A stretch of DNA of 64,000 bases from Flavobacteriaceae bacterium (GTDB taxonomy: Bacteria > Bacteroidota > Bacteroidia > Flavobacteriales > Flavobacteriaceae): NCBI GenBank assembly GCA_020435965.1, contig JAGQYS010000011.1, positions 12,322 through 76,321 on the forward strand, written 5' to 3'. Within the stretch, counting starts at the first letter, position 1. Every line of letters begins with the position of its first letter. This document shows positions 25,555 to 33,084 of the stretch, in pieces. The position numbers and the translations under genes were made by a program. Under the pieces are notes generated by a model. It did no database searches and was not told the DNA's origin. It was given only the letters and a program-made list of their open reading frames with translations.

Positions 25555-26715
25555 ATGGCTTGTAACAGTTGTTCAACTGGAAAAGATGGTCAGCCAAAAG
25601 GATGTAAAAATAATGGAACTTGCGGAACCGATAGTTGTAATAAATTAACGGTTTTTGATTGGCTCTCAAACATGTCACTTCCCAATGGCGAAAAACCTTT
25701 TAATTGGGTTGAAGTCCGTTTTAAAAACGGACGAAAAGTCTATTATAAAAATCCTGAAAACTTAACATTAAGCATTGGCGACATTGTTGCTACTCAAGCA
25801 CAATCTGGTCATGATGTTGGCATGGTAACGCTCACAGGAGAATTGGTGAGGGTTCAAATGAAACGCAAAAACGTTTCGGAAGATGATCCTGAAGCCCTTA
25901 AAATTTACCGAAAAGCCTCACAAAAAGATATAGATATTTGGTCTGCTGCTAGAGATAAGGAAGAACCTATGAAGGTAAAGGCAAGGCAATTTGCCATTAA
26001 CCTTAAGTTGCAAATGAAAATTTCTGACATCGAATTCCAAGGAGATGGCAGCAAGGCAACCTTTTATTACACAGCTGAAGATCGAGTAGATTTTAGAGAA
26101 CTTATTAAGGTTTTCGCAAAAGAATTCAGAACCAGAATTGAAATGAAGCAAGTAGGTTTCCGCCAAGAAGCCTCACGTTTAGGAGGCATTGGGTCTTGTG
26201 GTCGTGAATTATGTTGCTCAACTTGGTTAACAGACTTTCGTTCTGTAAGCACTTCTGCAGCAAGATATCAGCAACTTTCATTAAACCCTCAAAAATTGGC
26301 TGGACAATGCGGCAAACTAAAATGCTGTCTAAATTATGAATTGGACACGTATTTGGATGCCCTTAAAGATTTCCCAAAATCAGATGTAAAATTAATTACA
26401 GAAAAAGGAAAAGCGGTTTGCCAAAAAACGGATATTTTTAAAAGACACATGTGGTTTGCATATGAAGGCGAATGGATGAATTGGCATAAATTAACTGTAG
26501 ACCAGGCTAATGAAATCATTGCGTTAAACGCAAAAAAGAAAAAGGCACAAAGCCTTGAAGAATATGCTTCTGAATTGATTGAAGATACTAAAGCGGAGTT
26601 TGAAAACGTTGTAGGCCAAGATAGTTTAACACGCTTTGATAGTCCAAAACGCAAAAATAAACGTAGAAATAATAGGAACAAGAACAAAAAAAAGTCGACT
26701 AATAATGCAAAGTAA
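25555..26715 (+). CDS. ricT: PSP1/RicT-like iron-sulfur regulatory protein
   Basis: The 386-residue protein has a PSP1 domain (about residues 130-230) with two highly conserved cysteine motifs, GSCGRELCCSTWL and QCGKLKCCLNYE, as in RicT/YaaT. In Bacillus the Ric complex binds [4Fe-4S] clusters and steers RNase Y processing. The N-terminus is unusually cysteine-rich (CNSCSTGKDGQPKGCKNNGTCGTDSC) and the C-terminus is basic (KRKNKRRNNRNKNKKK), suiting RNA or nucleic-acid binding. The stop overlaps gldH. Confidence 0.85.
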   Translation: MACNSCSTGKDGQPKGCKNNGTCGTDSCNKLTVFDWLSNMSLPNGEKPFNWVEVRFKNGRKVYYKNPENLTLSIGDIVATQAQSGHDVGMVTLTGELVRVQMKRKNVSEDDPEALKIYRKASQKDIDIWSAARDKEEPMKVKARQFAINLKLQMKISDIEFQGDGSKATFYYTAEDRVDFRELIKVFAKEFRTRIEMKQVGFRQEASRLGGIGSCGRELCCSTWLTDFRSVSTSAARYQQLSLNPQKLAGQCGKLKCCLNYELDTYLDALKDFPKSDVKLITEKGKAVCQKTDIFKRHMWFAYEGEWMNWHKLTVDQANEIIALNAKKKKAQSLEEYASELIEDTKAEFENVVGQDSLTRFDSPKRKNKRRNNRNKNKKKSTNNAK

Positions 26716-27193
26716 GTCTCAATTTATAGCTGTGTTTTTAGTTTTTCTTTTTGTTTCTTGCGACTCAAATCAAGTTTTTGACGAATATAAATCTGTTTCA
26801 AACCAATGGCAAAAAGACGATATTGTTGAGTTTAAGTTTGCGCCAACAGATACGCTAATTAGTTATAATTTGTTCATTAATTTAAGAAACAACAACGATT
26901 ATAAATTCAACAACTTATTTCTAATAGCAGAAATAGATTATCCAAACGGGAAAAGTGTTGTAGACACTTTAGAGTATAAAATGGCACAACCCAATGGCGA
27001 ATTTTTAGGAACAGGATTTACAGATGTAAAAGAGAACAAGCTTTGGTATAAAGAGAAGTTTACATTTAATGAGTCTGGGATATATCACATAAAACTTCAA
27101 CACGCCATGAGAGAGAATGGAAATATTGAAGGTGTTGATGCTTTAGAAGGTGTTACAGATATTGGATTTAGAATAGAAAACATAAACGAATAA
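26705..27193 (+). CDS. gldH: Gliding motility lipoprotein GldH
   Basis: The 162-residue lipoprotein is needed for surface gliding in Flavobacterium and relatives. The start is at 26705 (MQSKSQFIAVFLVFLFVSC; Cys19 acylated), inside the end of ricT; the longer frame from 26636 has no signal at its start. The body has FDEYKSVSNQWQKDDIVEFKF and the end GVTDIGFRIE, typical of GldH. Its presence predicts the type IX secretion/gliding apparatus, consistent with the sorting domain on the protease at 39970. Confidence 0.92.
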   Translation: MQSKSQFIAVFLVFLFVSCDSNQVFDEYKSVSNQWQKDDIVEFKFAPTDTLISYNLFINLRNNNDYKFNNLFLIAEIDYPNGKSVVDTLEYKMAQPNGEFLGTGFTDVKENKLWYKEKFTFNESGIYHIKLQHAMRENGNIEGVDALEGVTDIGFRIENINE

Positions 27194-27198
27194 AAAAT

Positions 27199-27277
27199 GT
27201 CATTTTGAGTAATTTTATGTCACACTGAGAGCACGCGTGTCGCTGAAGCTTTAGCGTAAGCACACAGTTGAAGTGAA
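27199..27277. repeat. Composite dispersed repeat between gldH and PBP1A
   Basis: Two repeat starts, GTCATTTTGAGT and TGTCACACTGAGAGC, are followed by CGTGTCGCTGAAGCTTTAGCG and CACACAGTTGAAGTG. The middle GTGTCGC...AGCTTTAGC block also interrupts the repeat at 29656, so one repeat seems inserted in another. Confidence 0.6.
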
Positions 27278-27311
27278 ACAAGATTACATCGAAAAATAAT
27301 TAATAACATCA

Positions 27312-29648
27312 ATGGCAAAAAAGAAAAACGCAAAAGCAAACCTAGATTTTTCAAAATACGTTAAATGGTTTTGGAAATTATTCGCTGGCGGAATTTTAGC
27401 AATCATTTTTGTTTTTTTACTTGCTTCGTGGGGAGTTTTTGGTAAAATGCCTGACATTGAAGATTTACATAACCCTAAAACCAATTTAGCCAGTGAAATC
27501 ATTTCAGCAGATGGTCAGTTAATAGCCAAGTACTATTTAGATGATAATCGTACTCCAGTTGATTATGACGAATTGCCAAAACATTTGGTCGATGCACTAA
27601 TTGCAACAGAAGACGCTCGTTTTCATAAACACTCAGGGATTGATGCAATAGGCACATTAAGAGCTATCTTCTTTTTAGGGAAAAGAGGAGGAGCAAGTAC
27701 CATTTCACAGCAGTTGTCCAGACAACTTTTTGTAGGACAGCATGCCACAAACACTTTTGAAAGGATGACCCAAAAATTTAAAGAATGGGTGATTGCAATT
27801 CGTTTAGAAGAACAGTATACCAAAGAAGAAATTATTGCACAATATTTTAATATTTACGATTTTGGGAACAATGCAGATGGCATCAGAAGTGCTGCCAGAA
27901 TCTATTTTGGGAAAGAGCCAAAAAATTTAGATTTAAAAGAATCTGCCATGTTGGTTGGCATGTTTAAAAACTCTTCATTGTACAATCCTAGACCACACAG
28001 AAACCCAGAAGGTACAAGAAACAGACGTAATGTTGTGTTGGCTCAAATGGCTAAGTACGATTACATTACAAAAGAAGTAAAAGATTCACTGCAGCAAACA
28101 GAACTGGATTTAAAATACACACCAGAGTCACACAGAGAAGGCTTGGCAACCTATTTTAGGGCTTATCTTCAAGAGTTTATGAAAGAATGGGCTTCAAAAG
28201 ACGAAAACAAAAAGCCTGATGGCACTAAATATAACATTTATAAAGATGGTTTAAAAATATACACAACCATCGATTCCAGAATGCAACAATATGCCGAAGA
28301 CGCTGTAGCGCAGCACATGCCAAGATTACAAGCTGAGTTTTTTCATCAAAATACACCAAAACGAAATCCAACAGCACCTTTTTTAGAACTCGATAAAGAT
28401 GAAATAAAGAGTTTATTGAATACAGGAATGCGACGTTCTGAGCGTTGGAGAAAAATGAAATATGATTTAGGAAAATCTGACGAAGAAATCATAGAATCTT
28501 TTGAAAAACCTATTCAAATGGATGTGTTTTCTTGGAAAGACGGCGTTTACACTGAAATAGATACTATCATGACACCAATGGATAGTATGCGTTACTACAA
28601 ATCGTTTTTACGTCCTGCAATGATGGCAATGGAACCTCAAACAGGCCATGTAAAAGCTTGGGTTGGAGGCATGAATTATAAGCATTTTCAATACGATATG
28701 GTAAAACAAGGAAAGCGTCAAGTTGGCTCAACCTTTAAGCCATTTGTATATGCAACTGCAATAGACCAATTGCATTTATCGCCTTGTGACACATTGCCTC
28801 GCTCACAAATTACAATTGACGCTAATAAATATGGTAATCCAGAACCTTGGGCTCCAAGAAATGATGATGGTAATTATGAAGGATTCTTAACCTTAAAACA
28901 AGCACTAGCAAGTTCTGTAAATACAGTAACCGCAAGATTAATGGATAAAATTGGACCACAACCTGTTGTTGATTTAGCAAAGAGCTTAGGAATCGAACAA
29001 GACATTCCTCCTGTACCTTCAATTGCGCTAGGGACTCCAGATTTAAGTGTCTATGAAATGGTAGCAGCCTATTCGTCTTTCGCAAATAAAGGTGTTTACA
29101 CAAAACCAGTAATGATAACGACTATTGCAGACAAAAACGGAACTATTTTATATCAGTTTGTTCCTGAAACCAAAGACGTATTGAGTGAGGAAACAGCTTA
29201 TGTTACAGTAAATTTATTGCAAGGCGTAACTCAAGGAGGCTCTGGAACTAGGTTACGTCACAATTATGCTACAGACGCTGTTTATAAAGAAATAATTACT
29301 GGATATCCATATCAATTTGACAATCCAATAGCTGGTAAAACTGGAACCACTCAAAACCAAAGCGATGGCTGGTTTATGGGAATGGTGCCAAATCTTGTCA
29401 CAGGAGTTTGGGTTGGTGGCGAAGATAGAGCAACACATTTTGGAAGTATCACTTATGGTCAGGGAGCTGCTATGGCATTACCAATTTGGGGTTTGTTTAT
29501 GAAAAGCTGCTATGCAGATGAAACTCTTGAAGTATCTAAAAGCGAGTTTGAAAAACCTGAAAATCTATCTATCGAAATTAACTGCGACTCTTATAAAGGC
29601 AGTGGCAACAAAAACCCTTTGGAAGATGAGGTCAAAATTGATTTCTAA
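27312..29648 (+). CDS. Penicillin-binding protein 1A, bifunctional
   Basis: Polymerises and cross-links peptidoglycan. The 778-residue class A PBP has a cytoplasmic basic tail, a membrane helix (about residues 21-43), a glycosyltransferase 51 domain with catalytic Glu100 in ATEDARFHKHSGID, and a transpeptidase domain with Ser473 in STFK, SVN (ASSVNTVTA) and KTGTT. The architecture and length fit PBP1A/PonA. It follows gldH after a repeat element. Confidence 0.96.
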   Translation: MAKKKNAKANLDFSKYVKWFWKLFAGGILAIIFVFLLASWGVFGKMPDIEDLHNPKTNLASEIISADGQLIAKYYLDDNRTPVDYDELPKHLVDALIATEDARFHKHSGIDAIGTLRAIFFLGKRGGASTISQQLSRQLFVGQHATNTFERMTQKFKEWVIAIRLEEQYTKEEIIAQYFNIYDFGNNADGIRSAARIYFGKEPKNLDLKESAMLVGMFKNSSLYNPRPHRNPEGTRNRRNVVLAQMAKYDYITKEVKDSLQQTELDLKYTPESHREGLATYFRAYLQEFMKEWASKDENKKPDGTKYNIYKDGLKIYTTIDSRMQQYAEDAVAQHMPRLQAEFFHQNTPKRNPTAPFLELDKDEIKSLLNTGMRRSERWRKMKYDLGKSDEEIIESFEKPIQMDVFSWKDGVYTEIDTIMTPMDSMRYYKSFLRPAMMAMEPQTGHVKAWVGGMNYKHFQYDMVKQGKRQVGSTFKPFVYATAIDQLHLSPCDTLPRSQITIDANKYGNPEPWAPRNDDGNYEGFLTLKQALASSVNTVTARLMDKIGPQPVVDLAKSLGIEQDIPPVPSIALGTPDLSVYEMVAAYSSFANKGVYTKPVMITTIADKNGTILYQFVPETKDVLSEETAYVTVNLLQGVTQGGSGTRLRHNYATDAVYKEIITGYPYQFDNPIAGKTGTTQNQSDGWFMGMVPNLVTGVWVGGEDRATHFGSITYGQGAAMALPIWGLFMKSCYADETLEVSKSEFEKPENLSIEINCDSYKGSGNKNPLEDEVKIDF

Positions 29649-29655
29649 AACTTTT

Positions 29656-29712
29656 GTCATTCCTGCGACTGTGTGTCGCCTTAGCTTTAGCAGTGGCGCA
29701 AAGCAGGAATCC
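29656..29712. repeat. Interrupted ATTCCTGC/GCAGGAAT repeat
   Basis: GTCATTCCTGCG and GCAGGAATCC flank a 35-nt inserted block (ACTGTGTGTCGCCTTAGC...), compared with the compact 25-nt form at 7088. The inserted block resembles part of the 27199-27277 element. Confidence 0.6.
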
Positions 29713-29743
29713 ACAAATATTTTTATAGTATTTAATAATAATT

Positions 29744-29782
29744 CCTTCCCTTTTCAAGGGAAGGTGCCAAAGGCGGAAGGGT
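29744..29782. repeat. Hairpin repeat CCTTCCCTT-TTC-AAGGGAAGG
   Basis: A perfect 9-bp stem with a 3-nt loop (29744-29764) is followed by GTGCCAAAGGCGGAAGGG, a second arm with related sequence. This looks like a third dispersed repeat family, with no other copy in the window. Confidence 0.55.
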
Positions 29783-30002
29783 AATAACTACTAAATACAA
29801 TTTTTCCTACAACATAGTTACGAAAAAACCATAATTTTAAAACATACTGTAAATCAGAGAGTTAAACTTAAAAAACCTTAAAATCTTGTCCAAATATTTT
29901 GCTATTTATCATTTTTTTTTGGCTTTATAAAGTTCGAGGCATGGTTTGGGTCATTTAAGAAGTCATCCAGATGGTGCCAAAAACAAAAATAATTGCAATT
30001 AG

Positions 30003-30016
30003 AACTAGCGCTAGTT
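30003..30016. promoter_or_regulatory. 14-nt perfect dyad, possible operator
   Basis: AACTAGCGCTAGTT is its own reverse complement. A shorter relative, AACTAGTT, occurs in both duplicated leaders (30130-30137 and 31257-31264). With no loop it suits a dimeric regulator better than a terminator. Confidence 0.35.
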
Positions 30017-30059
30017 TATTTTTTCTCCCTTACAAGTAATTAATAGCGTAAATAAAAAA

Positions 30060-30117
30060 GACTTCTTAAACCATTGACTTCTTAATTTTTTGGACTTCTT
30101 AAAAAAGACTTCTTAAA
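30060..30117 (+). repeat. Iterated GACTTCTTAA motifs, copy 1
   Basis: GACTTCTTAA begins at 30060, 30076, 30093 and 30107, spaced 16, 17 and 14 nt. The array lies 66 nt ahead of the first peptide gene, within a leader duplicated at 31202-31243. Candidate regulator-binding array. Confidence 0.8.
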
Positions 30118-30182
30118 CTATTTGAGTTTAACTAGTTAGTTATGCAATACAACCATTGCTACCAACAAAAATTTTAGAAATG

Positions 30183-30392
30183 ATGAAAAAAATATTAAGT
30201 TATATTTCAATTTTTTTGTTGCTGACATCAATTAATATCAATGCCAAGACAAATGTAATTGATGACAATTTTGCACAAAGTTGTTTCTCTTTTTATCACG
30301 GTCTTTTTCATGAATATTATGGTGGAATTAATCTTGATAATGTTGCCGACTTTAATTATCTTGTAGCTCAATGTCAGGCAATGTTTGAATAA
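30183..30392 (+). CDS. Small secreted two-cysteine peptide 1
   Basis: No family was recognised. The 69-residue product starts at 30183, chosen because it aligns with the start of the second peptide gene in the duplicated leader (TTTTAGAAATGATG versus TTTTAGAAAAGATG). It has a Sec signal (MKKILSYISIFLLLTSININAK), then about 46 mature residues with two cysteines 29 residues apart (QSCFSFYHG...VAQCQAMFE). It shares with peptide 2 the signal, the CF near the mature start, the spacing and the C-terminal placement of the second cysteine. A GLPGLI gene follows. The mature peptide is acidic and aromatic. Confidence 0.7.
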   Translation: MKKILSYISIFLLLTSININAKTNVIDDNFAQSCFSFYHGLFHEYYGGINLDNVADFNYLVAQCQAMFE

Positions 30393-30409
30393 CAATGACC
30401 TTTTCGTAT

Positions 30410-31159
30410 ATGAATTATAGAGCGATAAAAATAGTTTTGAGCATATTTTATTTGAGTATTATTACAAATTTATATGCACAAACAACTTATAAGGTAACTT
30501 ATTATATTGCAGAGATTAAACTACAAGGTTCTATCGATAATCTTGACGAAAAAGGTAAGCATTTTACTGAACAAGTTATTGACTATTCTAAGGATGTAAA
30601 CTATATTCTTATTGCTAATCAAGATGCTTCCTACTTTGAGTCGGAGGATATATTAAGAAAAGAAAACAATTCGCCTCTTGAAGATATACTATTAAGAATG
30701 GCTAAAAGGTTTACTTCATTTAATAAAAATGTTTACGCCAATCATAAGGAAGATAGTATTGTTTTTGTTAGAAATTTAGTCAATCAGGATTTTACAGTAA
30801 AAAGAGATTATTTTAATTTTAATTGGATTTTAAAAGAAGAAACAAAAAAAATATTAGGATTCGATGCGATTAAAGCGGAAGGTAATTACTTTGATCTAAT
30901 AATAAATAAAAAATTAAAAGTTGAAGCTTGGTTTATACCATCAATTCCATTACAATCTGGACCTGATGTTTTTATGGGTTTACCTGGTTTAATTGCAGAA
31001 GTTAACCTAAATGGTGCTGTAGTAAAAATAAAAGATATCGTAAGTGAACAAGGTTTAGTAATAAAACTGCCTAATATAACTAAACCTCTAACCCAAAAAG
31101 AATACGAAAGTTTAATTGAGAACTTAACAAAAAAAATCAAGGATTATGCAGATAATTGA
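30410..31159 (+). CDS. GLPGLI family protein 1
   Basis: About 249 residues from 30410 (MNYRAIKIVLSIFYLSIITNLYAQ is a signal peptide); an ATG at 30395 is possible. GLPGLI lies at about residues 190-195 in EAWFIPSIPLQSGPDVFMGLPGLI. FNWILKEETKKILGFDAIKA is the counterpart of NWxLTKEKK in the other two copies but lacks their cysteine. The family is secreted, Bacteroidota-specific and uncharacterised. It follows peptide gene 1 directly and is probably cotranscribed with it. Confidence 0.88.
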   Translation: MNYRAIKIVLSIFYLSIITNLYAQTTYKVTYYIAEIKLQGSIDNLDEKGKHFTEQVIDYSKDVNYILIANQDASYFESEDILRKENNSPLEDILLRMAKRFTSFNKNVYANHKEDSIVFVRNLVNQDFTVKRDYFNFNWILKEETKKILGFDAIKAEGNYFDLIINKKLKVEAWFIPSIPLQSGPDVFMGLPGLIAEVNLNGAVVKIKDIVSEQGLVIKLPNITKPLTQKEYESLIENLTKKIKDYADN

Positions 31160-31201
31160 GCTTATTCTATTACAATAAAGTAATTAAAAGGTGAACAAAA
31201 A

Positions 31202-31243
31202 GACTTCTTTATTTTTTTGGACTTCTTAAAAAAGACTTCTTAA
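31202..31243 (+). repeat. Iterated GACTTCTT motifs, copy 2
   Basis: GACTTCTT begins at 31202, 31220 and 31234. From about 31200 to 31320 the sequence closely parallels 30074-30190, showing duplication of the leader plus the peptide gene start. Confidence 0.8.
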
Positions 31244-31308
31244 ACTATTTAAGTTTAACTAGTTGGATGCACTATAAACCATTGCAACCAATTAAAATTT
31301 TAGAAAAG

Positions 31309-31524
31309 ATGAAAAAAATTAAAAAAAGTATAGCCGTAATTGCGGCATTGTTGTTGATGAGTAGTGGTAGTTTACATGCAGAACCAAAAATTGCTGGTAC
31401 TGAAAATTGTTTTGGAGTTGCTGTTTTTGTTTACGAAAGTGCAATAGCTGCTGGAGCAACTGAGTGGGAAGCTTTTGTTTTATCTAGTGCAGCTTTTAAC
31501 ACCTGCGTTGAGAATATGAAATAA
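31309..31524 (+). CDS. Small secreted two-cysteine peptide 2
   Basis: The 71-residue paralogue of peptide 1 has the signal MKKIKKSIAVIAALLLMSSGSLHAE, then a mature segment with cysteines 31 residues apart (ENCFGVAVFVY...FNTCVENMK). The middle is alanine-rich and helical (SAIAAGATEWEAFVLSSAAF). The frame is open from 31267, but the start at 31309 is shared with peptide 1. It is separated from the next GLPGLI gene by a stable hairpin. A disulfide-linked secreted peptide is the simplest reading. Confidence 0.72.
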   Translation: MKKIKKSIAVIAALLLMSSGSLHAEPKIAGTENCFGVAVFVYESAIAAGATEWEAFVLSSAAFNTCVENMK

Positions 31525-31529
31525 TTACC

Positions 31530-31565
31530 AGGATATCTAAAAATCTAATGGTTTTTAAATATCCT
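31530..31565 (+). terminator. Hairpin between peptide 2 and GLPGLI 2
   Basis: AGGATAT-C-TAAAAA pairs with TTTTTA-A-ATATCCT over an 8-nt loop: 13 base pairs with one C/A mismatch, 6 nt after the stop. There is no long U-tract, so partial termination or 3'-end protection of the peptide mRNA is more likely than a full stop. Confidence 0.6.
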
Positions 31566-31581
31566 ATAATTTTGATAGATT

Positions 31582-32298
31582 ATGAAATACAATATAAGTC
31601 TTATTCTAATTTTATTTACAACCATTTCATTAGCTCAAAACCAAAAAGGGTTAAGTGTTTATTATAAAACCACTTCACTTTATGATTTAGAAGCAGTAGA
31701 TGACGAAACAAAATCTAGTTCTACAAAAATGAAATATCTACTTCAAATGAAAGAAAATTTTGAAAGCATCGAGTATATTTTAAAAATTGTAGAAGGGAAG
31801 TCATTGTTTGAAACTATAAAAAAAATGGATGTTTCAAATAATACCAATCTATTACAATCTGTACAAGAAGACCAAATGTTTTATGTTGATTCTAAACAAT
31901 ATATTGAGGTCTTAAAAGCTTTTGGAGAAAAAATTTTAATTTCTGAAGATTCTAACCTTAGGCAATGGAATTTGACCAAAGAAAAAAAAGAGATTTTAGG
32001 TAAGCTATGTTATAAAGCAACCTTTGACGAAAAAAAAGGAGATAAAATTATAAGCATTGAAGCTTGGTTTGCACTAGATTTACCTTATCAATTCGGACCT
32101 AAAGGATATCATGGATTACCTGGGTTGATTCTTGAAGTCAAATACAATAATGTTTTAGTTTATACTGCAAATAAAATAAGTTGGAACGATGAATTATATA
32201 TTGAAAAACCATCAAAAGGCAAAAAAATGTCACGCAAAGAATTTGATTCAAAAGTAAGTGGCGCAGTTGAAAACTTGAAATCAGGAAACAAGAATTAA
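31582..32298 (+). CDS. GLPGLI family protein 2
   Basis: The 238-residue protein has the signal peptide MKYNISLILILFTTISLAQ and the motif GLPGLI at about residues 178-183 in EAWFALDLPYQFGPKGYHGLPGLI. RQWNLTKEKKEILGKLCYKA carries the conserved cysteine. The C-terminus KGKKMSRKEFDSKV matches KGKKMTEAEFEALM in copy 3. Copies 2 and 3 are closer to each other than to copy 1. No enzymatic motif was seen. Confidence 0.9.
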   Translation: MKYNISLILILFTTISLAQNQKGLSVYYKTTSLYDLEAVDDETKSSSTKMKYLLQMKENFESIEYILKIVEGKSLFETIKKMDVSNNTNLLQSVQEDQMFYVDSKQYIEVLKAFGEKILISEDSNLRQWNLTKEKKEILGKLCYKATFDEKKGDKIISIEAWFALDLPYQFGPKGYHGLPGLILEVKYNNVLVYTANKISWNDELYIEKPSKGKKMSRKEFDSKVSGAVENLKSGNKN

Positions 32299-32326
32299 TA
32301 TTTAAATTTTGTTTATAATTATATAA

Positions 32327-33061
32327 ATGATCATACCTTTAAAAAATTTGATAACACTTTACTTAATCATTTGCTTCTCATTACTGAGCTATTCACAACA
32401 AAATGGGAAAGCCTATTATAAAAAGAAATCATCTCATAATTTTAAGCCTATTGAAAAGTCAGATAGTAGAGCAGGTTCATTGTATAAATCTGTTAACAGC
32501 TCTATTAGTGATATGGAGTTTATTCTAACATTTAACAAATCATTGGCCTTATTTGAAGACATTAAAAAGTTAGACATTGATGAGAATAGCTCTGCAGCAC
32601 AATTTAATAAAGTATTTTCAGGATATAAAGGTCCTTACTACTTTAATTTTGAAATAAATAATGTAATAAGAAAACAAGGAAAATACTTAATAGAAAAAAA
32701 ACTATCAGACTATAATTGGATTTTAACTAAGGAGAAAATGATTATCAATAATCTTACATGTCATAAGGCCACAACTATTGTAAAGCAACAAGGCAGAAGT
32801 GGAGAACTATTAAAACCAGCGGTAGCTTGGTATTCTCCAGATATTAACCTATCAGCTGGGCCAGACGGCTTTGGTGGTTTACCTGGGTTGATTATTCAAT
32901 TGGAATTTGATAGAGTAGTCACTACCTTACAAAAGGTGGAATTTTTGGACAAACCAATTTCTATTGAACTACCCAATAAAGGGAAAAAGATGACTGAAGC
33001 AGAATTTGAAGCCTTAATGAAGGATTTAGTTGAAAATAGAGATAAATATTATAAAAACTAA
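32327..33061 (+). CDS. GLPGLI family protein 3
   Basis: The 244-residue protein has the signal peptide MIIPLKNLITLYLIICFSLLSYSQ and GLPGLI at about residues 184-189 in VAWYSPDINLSAGPDGFGGLPGLI. YNWILTKEKMIINNLTCHKA carries the conserved cysteine. It ends 23 nt before the receptor-like gene, so the four genes are probably one transcript. No peptide gene precedes this copy. Confidence 0.9.
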   Translation: MIIPLKNLITLYLIICFSLLSYSQQNGKAYYKKKSSHNFKPIEKSDSRAGSLYKSVNSSISDMEFILTFNKSLALFEDIKKLDIDENSSAAQFNKVFSGYKGPYYFNFEINNVIRKQGKYLIEKKLSDYNWILTKEKMIINNLTCHKATTIVKQQGRSGELLKPAVAWYSPDINLSAGPDGFGGLPGLIIQLEFDRVVTTLQKVEFLDKPISIELPNKGKKMTEAEFEALMKDLVENRDKYYKN

Positions 33062-33084
33062 ATTAATCTTGAATGTAAAAAACT

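Larger units (their letters stand above)
29649..30182. other. Intergenic region ahead of the peptide-GLPGLI locus
   Basis: This 534-nt noncoding stretch holds, in order: a compound palindromic repeat (29656-29712), a second hairpin repeat (29744-29782), an inverted copy of the iterated motif (TTTAAGAAGTC, 29954-29964), a 14-nt perfect dyad (30003-30016), four GACTTCTTAA repeats (30060-30117) and a leader that is duplicated ahead of the second peptide gene. Short open frames here are explained by the repeats. Confidence 0.7.

Noticed and set aside
26334-26687. 117-codon open frame antisense to ricT
   Set aside because: A shadow of the lysine-rich tail and PSP1 codons on the other strand; no independent start signal.
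29512-29784. 90-codon frame running from the PBP1A end into repeats
   Set aside because: Overlaps PBP1A in another frame and then runs through palindromic repeats; no signal of a real product.
27199-29785. Insertion-sequence remnants
   Set aside because: No transposase-like frame or long terminal inverted repeats; short palindromic units explain the region.
30060-31243. CRISPR-like spaced repeats
   Set aside because: The units are only 8-10 nt with 4-8 nt between them and the intervals are AT-rich, not unique 30-nt spacers; no cas genes.
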